DNA of 64,000 nt from Micromonospora chokoriensis. Lineage in GTDB: Bacteria; Actinomycetota; Actinomycetes; Mycobacteriales; Micromonosporaceae. The stretch is from positions 62,001-126,000 of the forward strand of contig NZ_JOAN01000005.1 in assembly GCF_000718555.1 (NCBI RefSeq). Reading direction: 5' to 3'. Positions 39,284 through 49,067 of the stretch are shown one piece after another. The translations under genes were made by a program, and so were the position numbers. The notes under the pieces are model-generated. The model did no database searches and was not told the DNA's origin. It worked only from the letters and a program-made list of their open reading frames with translations. The first letter of the stretch is position 1; each line of letters begins with the position of its first letter.

Positions 39284-41143
39284 TTGCGTTCCATACCTAT
39301 CCGCGTAGCCATGGCCACGGCCGCCGCGACACTGGTCGTGCTCGGCACCACGCCGACTCCGGCGCAGGCCGCGACGACCGAGGTGCAGATTCTCGGTTTC
39401 AACGACTTCCACGGCCGCCTCCTGGCGCCCTCCGCGGGTGTCGGTGGTGCCGCGCAGATGGCCGGCATGATCAAGCAGTTGAAGGCAGCCAACGACAAGA
39501 CGCTGGTCCTCTCCGCCGGGGACAACATCGGGGCTTCACCGTTCATCTCGTTGGTGCAGAAGGACCAGCCCACGCTCGACTTCCTCAAGATGATCGGAGT
39601 GGCCGCCTCGAGCATCGGCAACCACGAACTCGACCGCGGCTTCGACGACCTCAACGACCGGGTCATTCCCCGCGTTGACTTCCCCTACCTCGCGGCGAAC
39701 GTCTACCGGGGTGCCGAGCCTGCTCCCGGCCGGCTGGAAGAGTCCACCGTGCTGACCGTCGGCGGCGTCCGGATCGGCGTCGTCGGAACCGTCACCCTCG
39801 AGACGCCGTCACTTGTGTCACCAGCCGGCATCAAGGGTCTTGAGTTCAAGGACCCGACCGCCGAGGCGAACCGCGTCGCGGCGAAGCTCAAGAAGTCCGG
39901 CAATGTCGACGCTGTCGTGCTGCTCGTACACGAGGGCTCCGAAACGAGCGGCACTGACGCCAAGGCCTGCGGCAGCGTGGCAGACCCGGCCACTCCGTTC
40001 GGCAAGATCGTGACCGGCGCCAGCGCCGACATCAACGTGATCATCTCCGGTCACACCCACGTCTCGTACAACTGCTCGTACGACGTTGCGAACCTGGGAC
40101 ACCAGCGGCTGGTCATGCAGACCGGCCGCTACGGGGACGCGCTGGACCAGGTCAAGCTCACCATCGCCAACGGCAAGGTGACCGCCGCCAAGGGCGCCGT
40201 CCTGCCGATCAAGGATTACCCGGAGGACCCGGCAGTCGCGCAGTTCGTGGCCGATACCAAGGCCGAGGCCGACGTGCAGGGCAAGGTGAAGATCGGCGAG
40301 ATCACCGCCGACATCAAGCGCGCGGTCACGGCCGAGGGGGTCGAGGACCGGGGCAGCGAATCGACTCTTGGCAACTTCATCGCGGACGCTCAGTTGGAGG
40401 CGACGAAGGCTGCCAACCGGGGCGGCGCGCAGATCGCCTTCATGAACCCGGGTGGCCTCCGCGCCGACTTCGTCAAGCGCCCGGACGGCAGCGTCACCTT
40501 CGCCGACGCCGCCACGGTCCAGCCGTTCGCGAACGACGTGACCACCAAGTCGTACACCGGTGCGGAGATCAAGGAGACGCTGGAGCAGCAGTGGCAGCCC
40601 GCAGGCGCGTCGCGGCCGTTCCTCCACCTGGGTGTCTCCAAGGGCTTCAGCTACGTCTACGACCCGAACGGTCCCGCCGGTAACCGGGTCATCGCCGACC
40701 GGATCTTCCTGAACGGCAAGGCGATCGACCCGAAGGGCACCTACCGGGTGACGGTCAACTCCTTCCTGGCCTCGGGCGGCGACAACTTCCTCGCGCTCGG
40801 CGGCGGTAACAGCCAGGTCAGCACCGGCGACAACGACCTGACCGTGCTGGTCGACTACTTCAAGTCGAAGTCGCCTGTCACCGCCGACACCGTGGAGCGG
40901 GCCTACACCGTCAACCAGCCGGGTGCGCCGGTCGCCGGCGGCGGCTCGAACGGCGGAGGCTCGAACGGCGGCAGCAACGGCGGCAATGGCAATGGCGGTG
41001 GAGCGGGCGAGGAAGAGCCTGGCCTGCCGATCACCGGTGCCAAGGTGATCACGATCGTGGGTGCCGGCATCGTCCTGCTGCTGGCGGGCATCGTCGCGCT
41101 CATCACCGCCCGACGGCGGCGAATCCGGCTGACCGTCGAGTGA
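39284..41143 (+). CDS. cell-wall-anchored 5'-nucleotidase/2',3'-cyclic phosphodiesterase family protein
   Basis: A 619-residue exported metallophosphatase. A signal peptide (1-30) ends at PAQAATT. Metal-site motifs are present: D41-F-H43 (GFNDFHGRL), the GDN motif (SAGDNIGASPF), G112-N-H-E and S255-G-H-T-H. The nucleotide-binding C-terminal domain includes NPGGLRADF. A Gly/Asn/Ser linker leads to a sortase signal L581-P-I-T-G, a hydrophobic helix and an Arg-rich tail. It should release phosphate from extracellular nucleotides at the cell surface. The TTG at 39284 has GAGGAG 6 bases upstream and directly precedes the signal peptide. It stands alone and ends at a strong terminator. Confidence 0.92.
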   Translation: MRSIPIRVAMATAAATLVVLGTTPTPAQAATTEVQILGFNDFHGRLLAPSAGVGGAAQMAGMIKQLKAANDKTLVLSAGDNIGASPFISLVQKDQPTLDFLKMIGVAASSIGNHELDRGFDDLNDRVIPRVDFPYLAANVYRGAEPAPGRLEESTVLTVGGVRIGVVGTVTLETPSLVSPAGIKGLEFKDPTAEANRVAAKLKKSGNVDAVVLLVHEGSETSGTDAKACGSVADPATPFGKIVTGASADINVIISGHTHVSYNCSYDVANLGHQRLVMQTGRYGDALDQVKLTIANGKVTAAKGAVLPIKDYPEDPAVAQFVADTKAEADVQGKVKIGEITADIKRAVTAEGVEDRGSESTLGNFIADAQLEATKAANRGGAQIAFMNPGGLRADFVKRPDGSVTFADAATVQPFANDVTTKSYTGAEIKETLEQQWQPAGASRPFLHLGVSKGFSYVYDPNGPAGNRVIADRIFLNGKAIDPKGTYRVTVNSFLASGGDNFLALGGGNSQVSTGDNDLTVLVDYFKSKSPVTADTVERAYTVNQPGAPVAGGGSNGGGSNGGSNGGNGNGGGAGEEEPGLPITGAKVITIVGAGIVLLLAGIVALITARRRRIRLTVE

Positions 41144-41160
41144 CGCGAGCCTGAGTAACT

Positions 41161-41198
41161 GTCGTCTCCGGAAGCCGTCGTAGGCTTCCGGAGACGAC
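41161..41198 (+). terminator. terminator hairpin after the nucleotidase gene
   Basis: Perfect 16-base arms (gtcgtctccggaagcc) with a 6-base loop begin 18 bases after the stop codon. Confidence 0.8.
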
Positions 41199-41356
41199 GC
41201 CGGCCGCAGGCTGAGACGTCGAGCACGTCGTCAGCACCAGCAAGATATTAGGCCGTCGGCCGGCACGCCGCTTCGAGCTGTGGGCCCCTGAATGTCGCTC
41301 TCCGTCGATACCATCAACACGCGACAGCAGACGTGGGTGTTGGGACGGGAGCGGGC

Positions 41357-41899
41357 GTGGATTCGAGGGCAGCAGGCGGGTCGGTGCCGGATGTCCGACC
41401 TCCGCAACTGGTCCGGGACGTCGTACACGACATCGTCGCCGAGGTCGCACCCGACGAGCTGGTGCTGTTCGCCGCGCTCGAGAACACCGACGACGAGGCC
41501 GTCGTCCGCCGGCTGACTCGCGGTCGCCGGTCCCGCGAACCACTCGGCTTCGGGCTGGCGGAGGCCGCCGCGCTGGTGCTGCCGGTGGTGTGGATCGCCC
41601 TCGACGAGGTCGTGCGGACGGCGGTTGCTGCGGGATCGGCCCGGGCCAGCCGCCGGTGGTGGACCAGGGCGAGATCCCGGCTTCGCCGCCGCCCCACATC
41701 GCCCCAGGTGCTGCCGACCTTGAGTCGGGAGCAGTTGACCGCTGTCCGTGATCGGGTCAACGAGCTGGCCGCGCAGGCGGGGATCGCCGAGAAGGACGCC
41801 GCCATCCTCGCGGATCTGGTGGTGGCCCGGCTGGTGCTGATGCCAGCTGACGTGCCTGCCGCGGCAGACCAGGCGCTCGGCACGCCCATCGAAGAATAG
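41357..41899 (+). CDS. small membrane-associated partner of the M48 protease
   Basis: A 180-residue protein. The N-terminal part is helical (LVRDVVHDIVAEVAPDELVL), one hydrophobic segment lies near residues 65-95 (GLAEAAALVLPVVWIALDEV), a basic Arg-rich stretch follows, and the end is a helical domain (LPTLSREQLTAVRDRV...). No family is recognised. It is followed after 6 bases by the M48 protease gene, so the two form an operon and probably a complex. I chose the GTG at 41357 because GGGAG stands 5 bases upstream; a GTG at 41333 is the alternative. Confidence 0.7.
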   Translation: MDSRAAGGSVPDVRPPQLVRDVVHDIVAEVAPDELVLFAALENTDDEAVVRRLTRGRRSREPLGFGLAEAAALVLPVVWIALDEVVRTAVAAGSARASRRWWTRARSRLRRRPTSPQVLPTLSREQLTAVRDRVNELAAQAGIAEKDAAILADLVVARLVLMPADVPAAADQALGTPIEE

Positions 41900-41905
41900 G
41901 CGCAG

Positions 41906-44740
41906 ATGGCTACCGTGACGGCACCAGCCGTGCCGGTGCGGGTGGACGAACGGGTCCTCGGGGCGGGCACGCTGCCCCGCTTCGTGTTGCTTCTCGTCCT
42001 CTTCGTCTCGACCAGCGCCGCGATCATCGCGCAGGTGCTCGGCGCGCTCATCGACCCCCGCAACATCGCAGTCGGTTGTCAGCTGGCGGCCGGATCGGAC
42101 CCGGACAGCGGCTACTTCCGCAGTAACGCCGCTCTCGTCGTGGCGCAGCAGCCGTACAAGGCCTGCCTGGAACGATTCGTGCCGGACGCCGTGTGGTGGC
42201 TGCTTCCCGCCGCGGTCACCGGGCTGCTCGTCGCCGCCGTCGTTCTCTACTGGGTGCTCCCCTTCTGGAAAGGACGACGCACCCGCGTCGTCCCGGTCGA
42301 CGCTCTCGACGACGCGGACCTGAACGCGGCGCTGGCCGAGATGGTCGCGGTGGCCGGGCTGCGCCGTCCGCCACGGTTTGTCGTCGCACCGACAGAGACC
42401 ACCGCCAGCGCACTGGTATTCGGCCATCTGCGTCGGTATTTCGTCTGCCTGCACGGCGGGCTAATCGTCCTGCGCCGCCGCGAGCCAGAGTCTTTTCGCG
42501 CCGTGGTGCTGCACGAGTTGGCCCACCTGCACCACCGCGACGTCGACATCACCTACGCCACCGTGGCGTTGTGGCGGGCGCTGCTGTGGGTGGTGCTGCC
42601 CCTCGAGGTCTGGCTCACCGTCACGTCACTGCCCGGCATGACGGGTTACCTGGGCAATGCGGGGCGTGCGCTGACCGCCAGGCACCTTCTTCTGCTGTTC
42701 TTCATGATCGTCCTGGTCTATCTCGCGCGGGCCGACATCCTCCGCAGCCGGGAGTTCTACGCCGACCTGACCGCCATTCGGTGGGGTGCGGACCCAGGGT
42801 CGTGGCGACGGGGTGCGCCTTCCGCGCCGGGATCCGGGGTTCTTAGTCGCCTCCGGCTCGCCGTCGCGCGGATGCTGCAGAGCCATCCACCCTGGCAGCA
42901 ACGTCTGGAGACGGCGACCGATCCTCGTCGCCTGTTCGCCCTACGCCGGCTCCCAATGTTCCTGACCGGCGCGACCGCGATGCTCGCCGCCGCCGAGCTG
43001 CCCGAGCTGGCCCTGGCCGGCCCGGGGGGCAGCCTTCCGGCGTCGCTCGTCGCCGGCATGGTCGTGACGGTCGCCGGTGTCGCCATCTGGCGGGCGGTCA
43101 CCCACGCGGTGGTCACCGCACGGCCTGTCCCCTCCGGGCTGCGAGCGGGGCTGTGGCTGGGGAGCGGCCTGATCGCCGGAGAGCTGCTGATGCCGCGTAC
43201 GGCAGGACGGGGCTGGCTGCTGCCCGAGCAGCCGGCGGCCCTGCTGCTCCTTATGTTCCTACCGGTCTGCGTGACCTGGTGGACAGCCCAGTACGCGGAG
43301 CTGACAGTGCGGACCTGGCCTGGGAGGTCGTTGCGCCTACCGATGGTCCTGGGCCTGACCGCCGGTTGGCTGGTCTTCGCGCTCGGCTTCACCTGGTGGC
43401 AGAGGGAGGGTGCGCTCCTGACGGCGGGCATGTGGCCGGAGATGAGGGCGTCGGCTGCCGCGATGACGCAAGCGTTGTCCGCGGACGCTGGCGAGGCGAA
43501 TCGTGACGTCCTGCCCTGGCCTGCCACGTCAATGCCGCTGGTGCTGATGCTCAGCGGTCCGACCCTGACCTGGGCGAGCGGGATGCTGTGGTTGTTGCCG
43601 CTGCTGAGCTGGTTGCGACGCCCGGCATTCCAGATGCCTGCCTGGCTGTGGAACGCGCTTCCCGCGTCCGTGCCGGCGCAATGGCGTGGAGGAGATCGGC
43701 TTAGGCTGCGTCCGGTCGTGGTGTCGGCGACCGTTGGTGGGCTGCTGTGTGTGTTAGCCGTCGCGACGGTAGCGGTTCTCCTGCACGACCAGGTGCCGGG
43801 AACTTCACTACGGTTGGCGGCGTACGAGGGCTGGGTGCTGTTCGTCCTGCTCGGCGGTGTCGCGCTGACTGCTGCGGTGAGCGCAGCGGTGGCCGTTCGA
43901 TACCAACTATTGGTGGCGCTGATCGCCGCCGGCCCCGCGGCGCTGGCCGGCCTGGCCGGCTTCATGATCATGGTTTCGATCGACGGCTGCCTCGGCCCCC
44001 TGTCCGTCCTCGGTTTCTCCTGCCACTGGTCGCCCTACAGCGCTTGGGAGCTCACCAGGTTGATCCTGCCGGCCGTCCTGGGGCCGGGCATGTTCGTCGC
44101 GGTGTTCGCGGCGCTGGTGGGGGCCGGCGCGGCACGGCTGATCCGAAGTGCCCTGGCGCCCGCCGCCCAGCCGGAAACAACGCCTGCGGCGACCCCCGAG
44201 AGTCCTCGCCTCGCCCTACGTCGGATGTGGGCCGCTCTCTGCTGTCTGGTGTTCGTGGGGTCGGTGGCGGCTGGCGCGTTGCCGGCCCGACCGGCCGGCG
44301 ACAGCGGGCTTACCGTCGGTGATCTGCTGCCGACGGTCGAGGGCGCATCAAATCCCGCAGTACGGGAGGCACAGCTGGACGCGTGGCGTCGGCTGGGCGG
44401 GCGGGAACTGTCCATCCGGTTGACCGAGAGCATGCTGGAGCTGCTCGAAAATCTGCAGGACGAGCGGTCCACCAACGACCGACAGTTCGCGGTGACCCAG
44501 ATCCGGCCCGTCTGCGTCGTCCTCGTGAACGTCGTCGAGGGCGCCGACGCGTACTTCGACATCCCGGATCCGGCCCGACAGAAGGCTTGGTCAGCGCTCT
44601 TGGCACGGGTAGCTGAGGCCGGGAACCAATGCGTTCACTCGATCGATCAGCTCGACGTGAACGGGTATTTCACCGCGACCGGGATGCTTGTCGTCGCGGC
44701 GGGAGAGCTGCCCGCGCTGTTGCAGACGGTCGGTGTCTGA
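41906..44740 (+). CDS. multi-pass membrane M48-family metalloprotease
   Basis: A 944-residue protein. The zinc motif HELAH (about residues 203-207, VVLHELAHLHHRDVD) and a downstream Glu in REFYADLTAIRWGAD (about 282) are the M48 (HtpX/Ste24-like) signature. Two helices precede the protease domain, and about ten to twelve more occupy residues 340-800, far more than the usual M48 protein. A C-terminal soluble domain of 130 residues ends the chain. It probably degrades membrane proteins. It is coupled to the small partner gene upstream. The extra membrane part resembles the M48-like proteins of Streptomyces that sit with a small helper, but its function is unknown. Confidence 0.85.
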   Translation: MATVTAPAVPVRVDERVLGAGTLPRFVLLLVLFVSTSAAIIAQVLGALIDPRNIAVGCQLAAGSDPDSGYFRSNAALVVAQQPYKACLERFVPDAVWWLLPAAVTGLLVAAVVLYWVLPFWKGRRTRVVPVDALDDADLNAALAEMVAVAGLRRPPRFVVAPTETTASALVFGHLRRYFVCLHGGLIVLRRREPESFRAVVLHELAHLHHRDVDITYATVALWRALLWVVLPLEVWLTVTSLPGMTGYLGNAGRALTARHLLLLFFMIVLVYLARADILRSREFYADLTAIRWGADPGSWRRGAPSAPGSGVLSRLRLAVARMLQSHPPWQQRLETATDPRRLFALRRLPMFLTGATAMLAAAELPELALAGPGGSLPASLVAGMVVTVAGVAIWRAVTHAVVTARPVPSGLRAGLWLGSGLIAGELLMPRTAGRGWLLPEQPAALLLLMFLPVCVTWWTAQYAELTVRTWPGRSLRLPMVLGLTAGWLVFALGFTWWQREGALLTAGMWPEMRASAAAMTQALSADAGEANRDVLPWPATSMPLVLMLSGPTLTWASGMLWLLPLLSWLRRPAFQMPAWLWNALPASVPAQWRGGDRLRLRPVVVSATVGGLLCVLAVATVAVLLHDQVPGTSLRLAAYEGWVLFVLLGGVALTAAVSAAVAVRYQLLVALIAAGPAALAGLAGFMIMVSIDGCLGPLSVLGFSCHWSPYSAWELTRLILPAVLGPGMFVAVFAALVGAGAARLIRSALAPAAQPETTPAATPESPRLALRRMWAALCCLVFVGSVAAGALPARPAGDSGLTVGDLLPTVEGASNPAVREAQLDAWRRLGGRELSIRLTESMLELLENLQDERSTNDRQFAVTQIRPVCVVLVNVVEGADAYFDIPDPARQKAWSALLARVAEAGNQCVHSIDQLDVNGYFTATGMLVVAAGELPALLQTVGV

Positions 44741-44860
44741 GTGAGTTCGCGATCCCACTGATGGGGCGAGTGACGCCGGGAAGGGCTTGACGAGCCGACG
44801 TCCACGGCGCATGGTCAGTAAACATAGACAAGCGCGAATGCAGTGACATCGGGAGGACTA

Positions 44861-45415
44861 ATGAAGGCCTTCGTCACCACCGCGATGGCCGCGGCCCTAA
44901 TGCTCCTGGTCACGGGCGGCGCATCCCCCGGCCGGGCAGCGGCTGAGGCACCCTGCACCGGGCAGATCCACCCGAACCCGGGGTTCGAACACGGCACCAC
45001 CGGCTGGACTGCCGGACCCCGCATCATCGTGCTCGGTGACGCGACCCGGCCAGCACACACCGGCAGCGCGTACGCCGCCTTCGCGGGGCTCGACGTGACG
45101 CGGACCGACCTGCTGCGCACCACCGTCACCGTGCCGGCCGACTGCGACCTGACGGTCCGTTTCTGGGTCCGGACCACCACCACGGAGACCAGCCGCGGCG
45201 ACTACCTGAACGTCGGGCTGGCGGCCACCGGGATACTCCCGAAGACGAGGTTCTCGCTGGCCTTCGACGGCGGCTCGCAGTGGCGGCAATACAGCATGTC
45301 GACCGGCACGGCGACGATCCAGCGCACCGCGACGGTCAGCTTCGTCGCCAGCGAGACGGCCGGGAACGGCGTCACAGCCTTCGACGTCGACGAGGTGTCG
45401 TTCACGTTGAGCTGA
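44861..45415 (+). CDS. small secreted jelly-roll (CBM-like) protein
   Basis: A 184-residue protein with signal peptide (1-29, ending AAAEA) and one beta-sandwich domain with the CBM4/9-like pattern: NPGFEHGTTGWTAG, AHTGSAYAAF, LLRTTVTVPADCDLTVRFW and a final FDVDEVSFTLS. Such domains bind carbohydrate or act as stand-alone lectins. The ATG has a GGGAGGA ribosome site. It has no operon partner and ends 117 bases before the convergent radical SAM gene of the RiPP cluster. It does not look like part of that cluster. Confidence 0.75.
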   Translation: MKAFVTTAMAAALMLLVTGGASPGRAAAEAPCTGQIHPNPGFEHGTTGWTAGPRIIVLGDATRPAHTGSAYAAFAGLDVTRTDLLRTTVTVPADCDLTVRFWVRTTTTETSRGDYLNVGLAATGILPKTRFSLAFDGGSQWRQYSMSTGTATIQRTATVSFVASETAGNGVTAFDVDEVSFTLS

Positions 45416-45532
45416 CCGCAGCGGCTGTCATCGGCGCGATCTCGGGCCGACGGTCGCGTACCACGCGTGCGGCTGCACCGTTCTCACGCGTGTGGGACGC
45501 GGCAGAGTCTCGTACCCCGCCGGGCGGTCGGG

Positions 45533-47659
45533 TCACCGCGCCGGCTCGGCCGGGAGCCGATGCCGGCGGATCAGCCGCTGCCCGATGAAGGTCCGCCAGA
45601 CCCGGTCCGCGACGGTCGGTTCGACGATCCAGAGCCGACGCTGCGCCTCGGCGAGGGTGAGCGGCGCGCTGAAGAGATCCAGGAACAGCCGGCTGCTGCG
45701 GTTGAGGGCGAACACCTGGCCGTCGACCCGGCGGAACAGGTGCCGGTCCGCCGGCAGGTCGCCCGGGACGCCCTCCTGCTCGTCGGAGCGGATCCGCCGG
45801 TACGCCTCCCAGACCTGCTCGTCGTCGCGGTCCACGAAGGAGCCGTTGGCGAGGAACTCGGTCTGGTCGTCGGTGTCGTGGCGTACCCGGTCGTGGGCGA
45901 GGACGCCGCGCACCGCGGTGCCGTACCGGTCGTGGTAGAAGAACGTGTGCGGGGTGTCGGTGGCGCCCAGCCACGGGCGGTGGTAATGCCCGGGGTTCAG
46001 GCCGGCCTTGGCCTGGGCGACCTCGGCCTGCGCCGCCTCGGTGACCGGCTCGTCGTACTTGAGCATCCGGACGATGTCCGATCCCTCCACCGGCCGCACG
46101 TTGGTGATGCCGAACCGGTCCGGCTCCTTGGCGACGATGGCGCCCGGGGTCAGCATGAAGTCGCCGAGCCCGCCGAGGGTCCACAGGTCCGGGTTGTCCC
46201 GCAGGAAATTGACGCTGTCCAGCGCCTCTTCGCGGGTCTCGGTGGGGAAACCGGTGAAGCCCATCATCTGCACACCGATGTTCGCCTTGGTCATCGCCAT
46301 CATGGTGCGTCGTGCCTGCTCCGGCTTCGTACCCTTGTCGATCAGATCGAGGACGCGCTGGTTACCGGACTCGAAGCCGACCGAGATGGCCACGCAGCCG
46401 CTGCGCCTCAGCAAGTCGCAGCGCTCGTCGGACCAGTACTTCTCCAGCCGGATCTCGGCACCCCAGCGGAAGTCCAGCCCGCGCTCGACGACCTGCTCGG
46501 CGAAGCGCAGGATGGTCGCGGGGGCGAGCACGTCGACCGAGAAGTAGATGAACTTGGCGAACTTCGACAGCTCGGTGACGTCCGCGATCATGGTGCCCAC
46601 CGTGTCCTGCCGCCATGGACTGGTGGGGCCGTCGGTGTTCAGTCCGTAGTCGCAGAACGTGCACTTGTTCCAGTAGCAGCCTCGGGTCGGCGAATAGTAG
46701 ACGAACCGCTCCGGGCTGAGGTAGAGGTCCCAGGGCAGGCCGGAGAAGTCCGGGACCGGCACCTGCGCCAGGCGTTCATAGCGCAGGGGCAGTTGACGCT
46801 GGCGGCCGTATTTGGGGTGCAGCCGGACGTTGGGGTGCCCGGCCGGCAGGGTGCCGGTCTGCACCGCGTCCAGGATGTCCGTGTACGCGCTCTCCCCCTC
46901 GCCGACCACTATCGCGTCGAAGTCGGCCAGCACCTGGAAGACGTACTCGGGTTTGCTGGCGCACTTCCAGACGTCGGAGATCTCGGTGCCACCGGCGATC
47001 AGGAAGACGTCCGGGCAGGCCCGCCGCACGAGTCGGGCGATCCAGAGCGCGAAGGGCAGCTGCCACTGGTAGGTGACGCTGATGCCGATCACCTGGTTCC
47101 CGCCGGCGGCCAGCCGTGGGATCAGCACGTCCTCGTAGTACGGCAGGAAGGGTCGGTTGAGCCGGGCGAGCAGCGCCTCGTCGGTCAGCGCGGCGACCGA
47201 GCCGATCGAGATCATCGGTGGTGGGTGGAGCCGGAAGCCGGCGTGGAACTGCCCGGGGAATCCGACCGTGCCGAGCGCGTCCATCCAGGAGATCACGCCC
47301 TCGACGGCGTCCTGGTAGTGCCGGTAGTCGTAGAACAGGGTCGGATCCTGCAGCACCCCGATCGACCGGCGCAGCCGCTCCGGATCGGGGTCGGGCAGGC
47401 CGAGCTGGTTCGCCCGGGCCATCAGCGCGTCCGGGCCGCTGAGGTCGTCGATCGAGAGCTGGGACAGCTCCCGCCGAAGCCACTCGTACGCCGACGGGGT
47501 GTACGAGTGGTGGAACGCCTCGATGTTGGCGTCGATGATCTCCGCCGGCCGGTGCCCCTGTGCCCGGGCGTACGAATCGAGGTAGTTCAGGGAGTGGTAT
47601 CCCGAGGTGGGATCGGTCAGCGGGGGGTAGATCAGTGCTGCCTTCACCGTGCCGCTCAT
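45533..47659 (-). CDS. RiPP-maturase radical SAM protein with B12-binding-like N-terminus and RRE-like C-terminus
   Basis: A 708-residue protein. Residues about 150-290 look like a cobalamin-binding Rossmann domain (VIGISVTYQWQLPF, FLIAGGTEISD, AIVVGEGESAY) but I do not see the DxHxxG motif. The radical SAM cluster is C328, C333, C336 (GCYWNKCTFCDYG), a CX4CX2C spacing instead of CX3CX2C. The last 70 residues (HLFRRVDGQVFALNRSSRL...) resemble a PqqD-type leader-binding domain. It probably modifies one of the two precursor peptides, for example by C-methylation or another radical change. The ATG has GAGGAGG 5 bases upstream. It is last in the precursor operon, 10 bases after the TfuA gene. Confidence 0.85.
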   Translation of the reverse strand: MSGTVKAALIYPPLTDPTSGYHSLNYLDSYARAQGHRPAEIIDANIEAFHHSYTPSAYEWLRRELSQLSIDDLSGPDALMARANQLGLPDPDPERLRRSIGVLQDPTLFYDYRHYQDAVEGVISWMDALGTVGFPGQFHAGFRLHPPPMISIGSVAALTDEALLARLNRPFLPYYEDVLIPRLAAGGNQVIGISVTYQWQLPFALWIARLVRRACPDVFLIAGGTEISDVWKCASKPEYVFQVLADFDAIVVGEGESAYTDILDAVQTGTLPAGHPNVRLHPKYGRQRQLPLRYERLAQVPVPDFSGLPWDLYLSPERFVYYSPTRGCYWNKCTFCDYGLNTDGPTSPWRQDTVGTMIADVTELSKFAKFIYFSVDVLAPATILRFAEQVVERGLDFRWGAEIRLEKYWSDERCDLLRRSGCVAISVGFESGNQRVLDLIDKGTKPEQARRTMMAMTKANIGVQMMGFTGFPTETREEALDSVNFLRDNPDLWTLGGLGDFMLTPGAIVAKEPDRFGITNVRPVEGSDIVRMLKYDEPVTEAAQAEVAQAKAGLNPGHYHRPWLGATDTPHTFFYHDRYGTAVRGVLAHDRVRHDTDDQTEFLANGSFVDRDDEQVWEAYRRIRSDEQEGVPGDLPADRHLFRRVDGQVFALNRSSRLFLDLFSAPLTLAEAQRRLWIVEPTVADRVWRTFIGQRLIRRHRLPAEPAR

Positions 47660-47669
47660 CGACTCCTCC

Positions 47670-49067
47670 TCAGCCGACCCGGGCCGCGGAACCGGCCAGG
47701 GTGTCCTCCTGCGTGCGCGTGCCCACCGCGGGCAGTCGCGGGGCACCGAACGCCTTGACGTACGCGACAAGCGGTTCGGCGGCGTACCGGAACGCCGCAA
47801 GGTCGACGAAGCCCCGGTCCCACGCCGCCGCTTCCAGCCCGTCGGCGGCACAGCCCCACAGCCTCGCGAAGCACGCGTCGACGATCTCGGTGCGGAAGTG
47901 CAGCCGAGCACCCGGGCGGCGATGCCCCGTTCTACGCGGGACGAGCGTCTCGTTCAGCGACGCCGCTGTCGCCGCGACCTGCCGTGCCGCGGTGAGCATC
48001 GCGGGGGTACGCAGCGGCGCCGCGACCATCCACAGAGCCAGGCTGCGGTACGGCGTGGTGCCGAACGCCCGCACCAACACCCGCAGCACCGCCTCGTGGT
48101 CGTCGAGACCTCGTTCCCGGTCGGTCAGCCAGTCCCACCCGCTCGGCGGCGCACCGGTCAGCCCTCGCCGGCGGGCCACCTCGCTGGCGCGCTCCTCGAC
48201 CATCGGGTCGTCGATGTCGACCTCGGCCAGCCCGGCCAGCACCCCCCGCCGGTGCCAGGTCGCCGACTCTGGATGCAGCAGCATCAGCACGGCGGCGGCC
48301 TCCCGGTCGCTGGCCCAGTGCCCGCCGACCGACTCTCCGGCGAACCGTGCGCGCCAACTGTCGAGAAAGCGGGTGTGCAGATTGTCGAGTGGCTGGTCGC
48401 CGGTGTGCGCCGGGCACAGCTCGGGGGCGTTGTCCGCCGCCATCGACAGCAGCATCCGGGCGTCGGCGCCCTTGGCGTCGCAGGGGTCCCGCCGGTGCCA
48501 GGTCAGGAACCGGCCCACCACGGCCGCCGCCTCGGGTGGCGCGCTGCGCTCCAAGGCCTGGTACGACCGCCGCCGGAAGGGCAGGTCCCGGCCGATGTCC
48601 AGCAGCAGCGCAGCCTCGGCGTCGCTGAGCACACCGGCCGCGACGGCGCGGCGCAGCGCGACCCGGATGTTCACCAGCGGGACACTCAAGGCGCGGTGGC
48701 CTTCCTCGGCGGGCCCGTGCACGACGGCCACCTCGTCGTCGCCCGTGACGACCCCGTCGCGGTAGAGCTGGAACACCTCGCCCACGCCCCGCATGCCGAA
48801 CGGCCACAGCTCGGCGGCGCGCAGCGCGCCCATGCTGGCGGCGCCGGCCACGGTCACGCCACGGTCGAGCAGGTCGAGAATCTCCCGGTGGCGGACCGGC
48901 GGGTGTTGCAGGAAGAACCCGTCGATGACGAGGACCCGGTCGCCGGGGGCGACGTCCAGGCGGAGCAGGTCGCCGTGCGCGACGGGTGGCAGCACCACCG
49001 CGTCGGGCAGCAGCCGAGCGACCTCGTCGGCCGGGAGGCTCGGACCTATGAAGACGACGTCAGTCAC
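47670..49067 (-). CDS. tfuA: TfuA-like protein, partner of YcaO
   Basis: A 465-residue protein. Residues 1-125 carry the TfuA core: FIGPSLPADE, LPPVAHGDLL, VIDGFFLQHPP, HREILDLLDRGVTVAGAASM, GALRAAELWPFGM, GDDEVAVVH. TfuA works with YcaO to put thioamides into peptide backbones (thioviridamide-type and thiopeptide pathways, and McrA glycine), possibly by delivering sulfur. The 340-residue C-terminal part is helical, unknown to me, and longer than the core alone requires. The GTG start overlaps the YcaO stop by 8 bases, so the two are translated together. Confidence 0.9.
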   Translation of the reverse strand: MTDVVFIGPSLPADEVARLLPDAVVLPPVAHGDLLRLDVAPGDRVLVIDGFFLQHPPVRHREILDLLDRGVTVAGAASMGALRAAELWPFGMRGVGEVFQLYRDGVVTGDDEVAVVHGPAEEGHRALSVPLVNIRVALRRAVAAGVLSDAEAALLLDIGRDLPFRRRSYQALERSAPPEAAAVVGRFLTWHRRDPCDAKGADARMLLSMAADNAPELCPAHTGDQPLDNLHTRFLDSWRARFAGESVGGHWASDREAAAVLMLLHPESATWHRRGVLAGLAEVDIDDPMVEERASEVARRRGLTGAPPSGWDWLTDRERGLDDHEAVLRVLVRAFGTTPYRSLALWMVAAPLRTPAMLTAARQVAATAASLNETLVPRRTGHRRPGARLHFRTEIVDACFARLWGCAADGLEAAAWDRGFVDLAAFRYAAEPLVAYVKAFGAPRLPAVGTRTQEDTLAGSAARVG

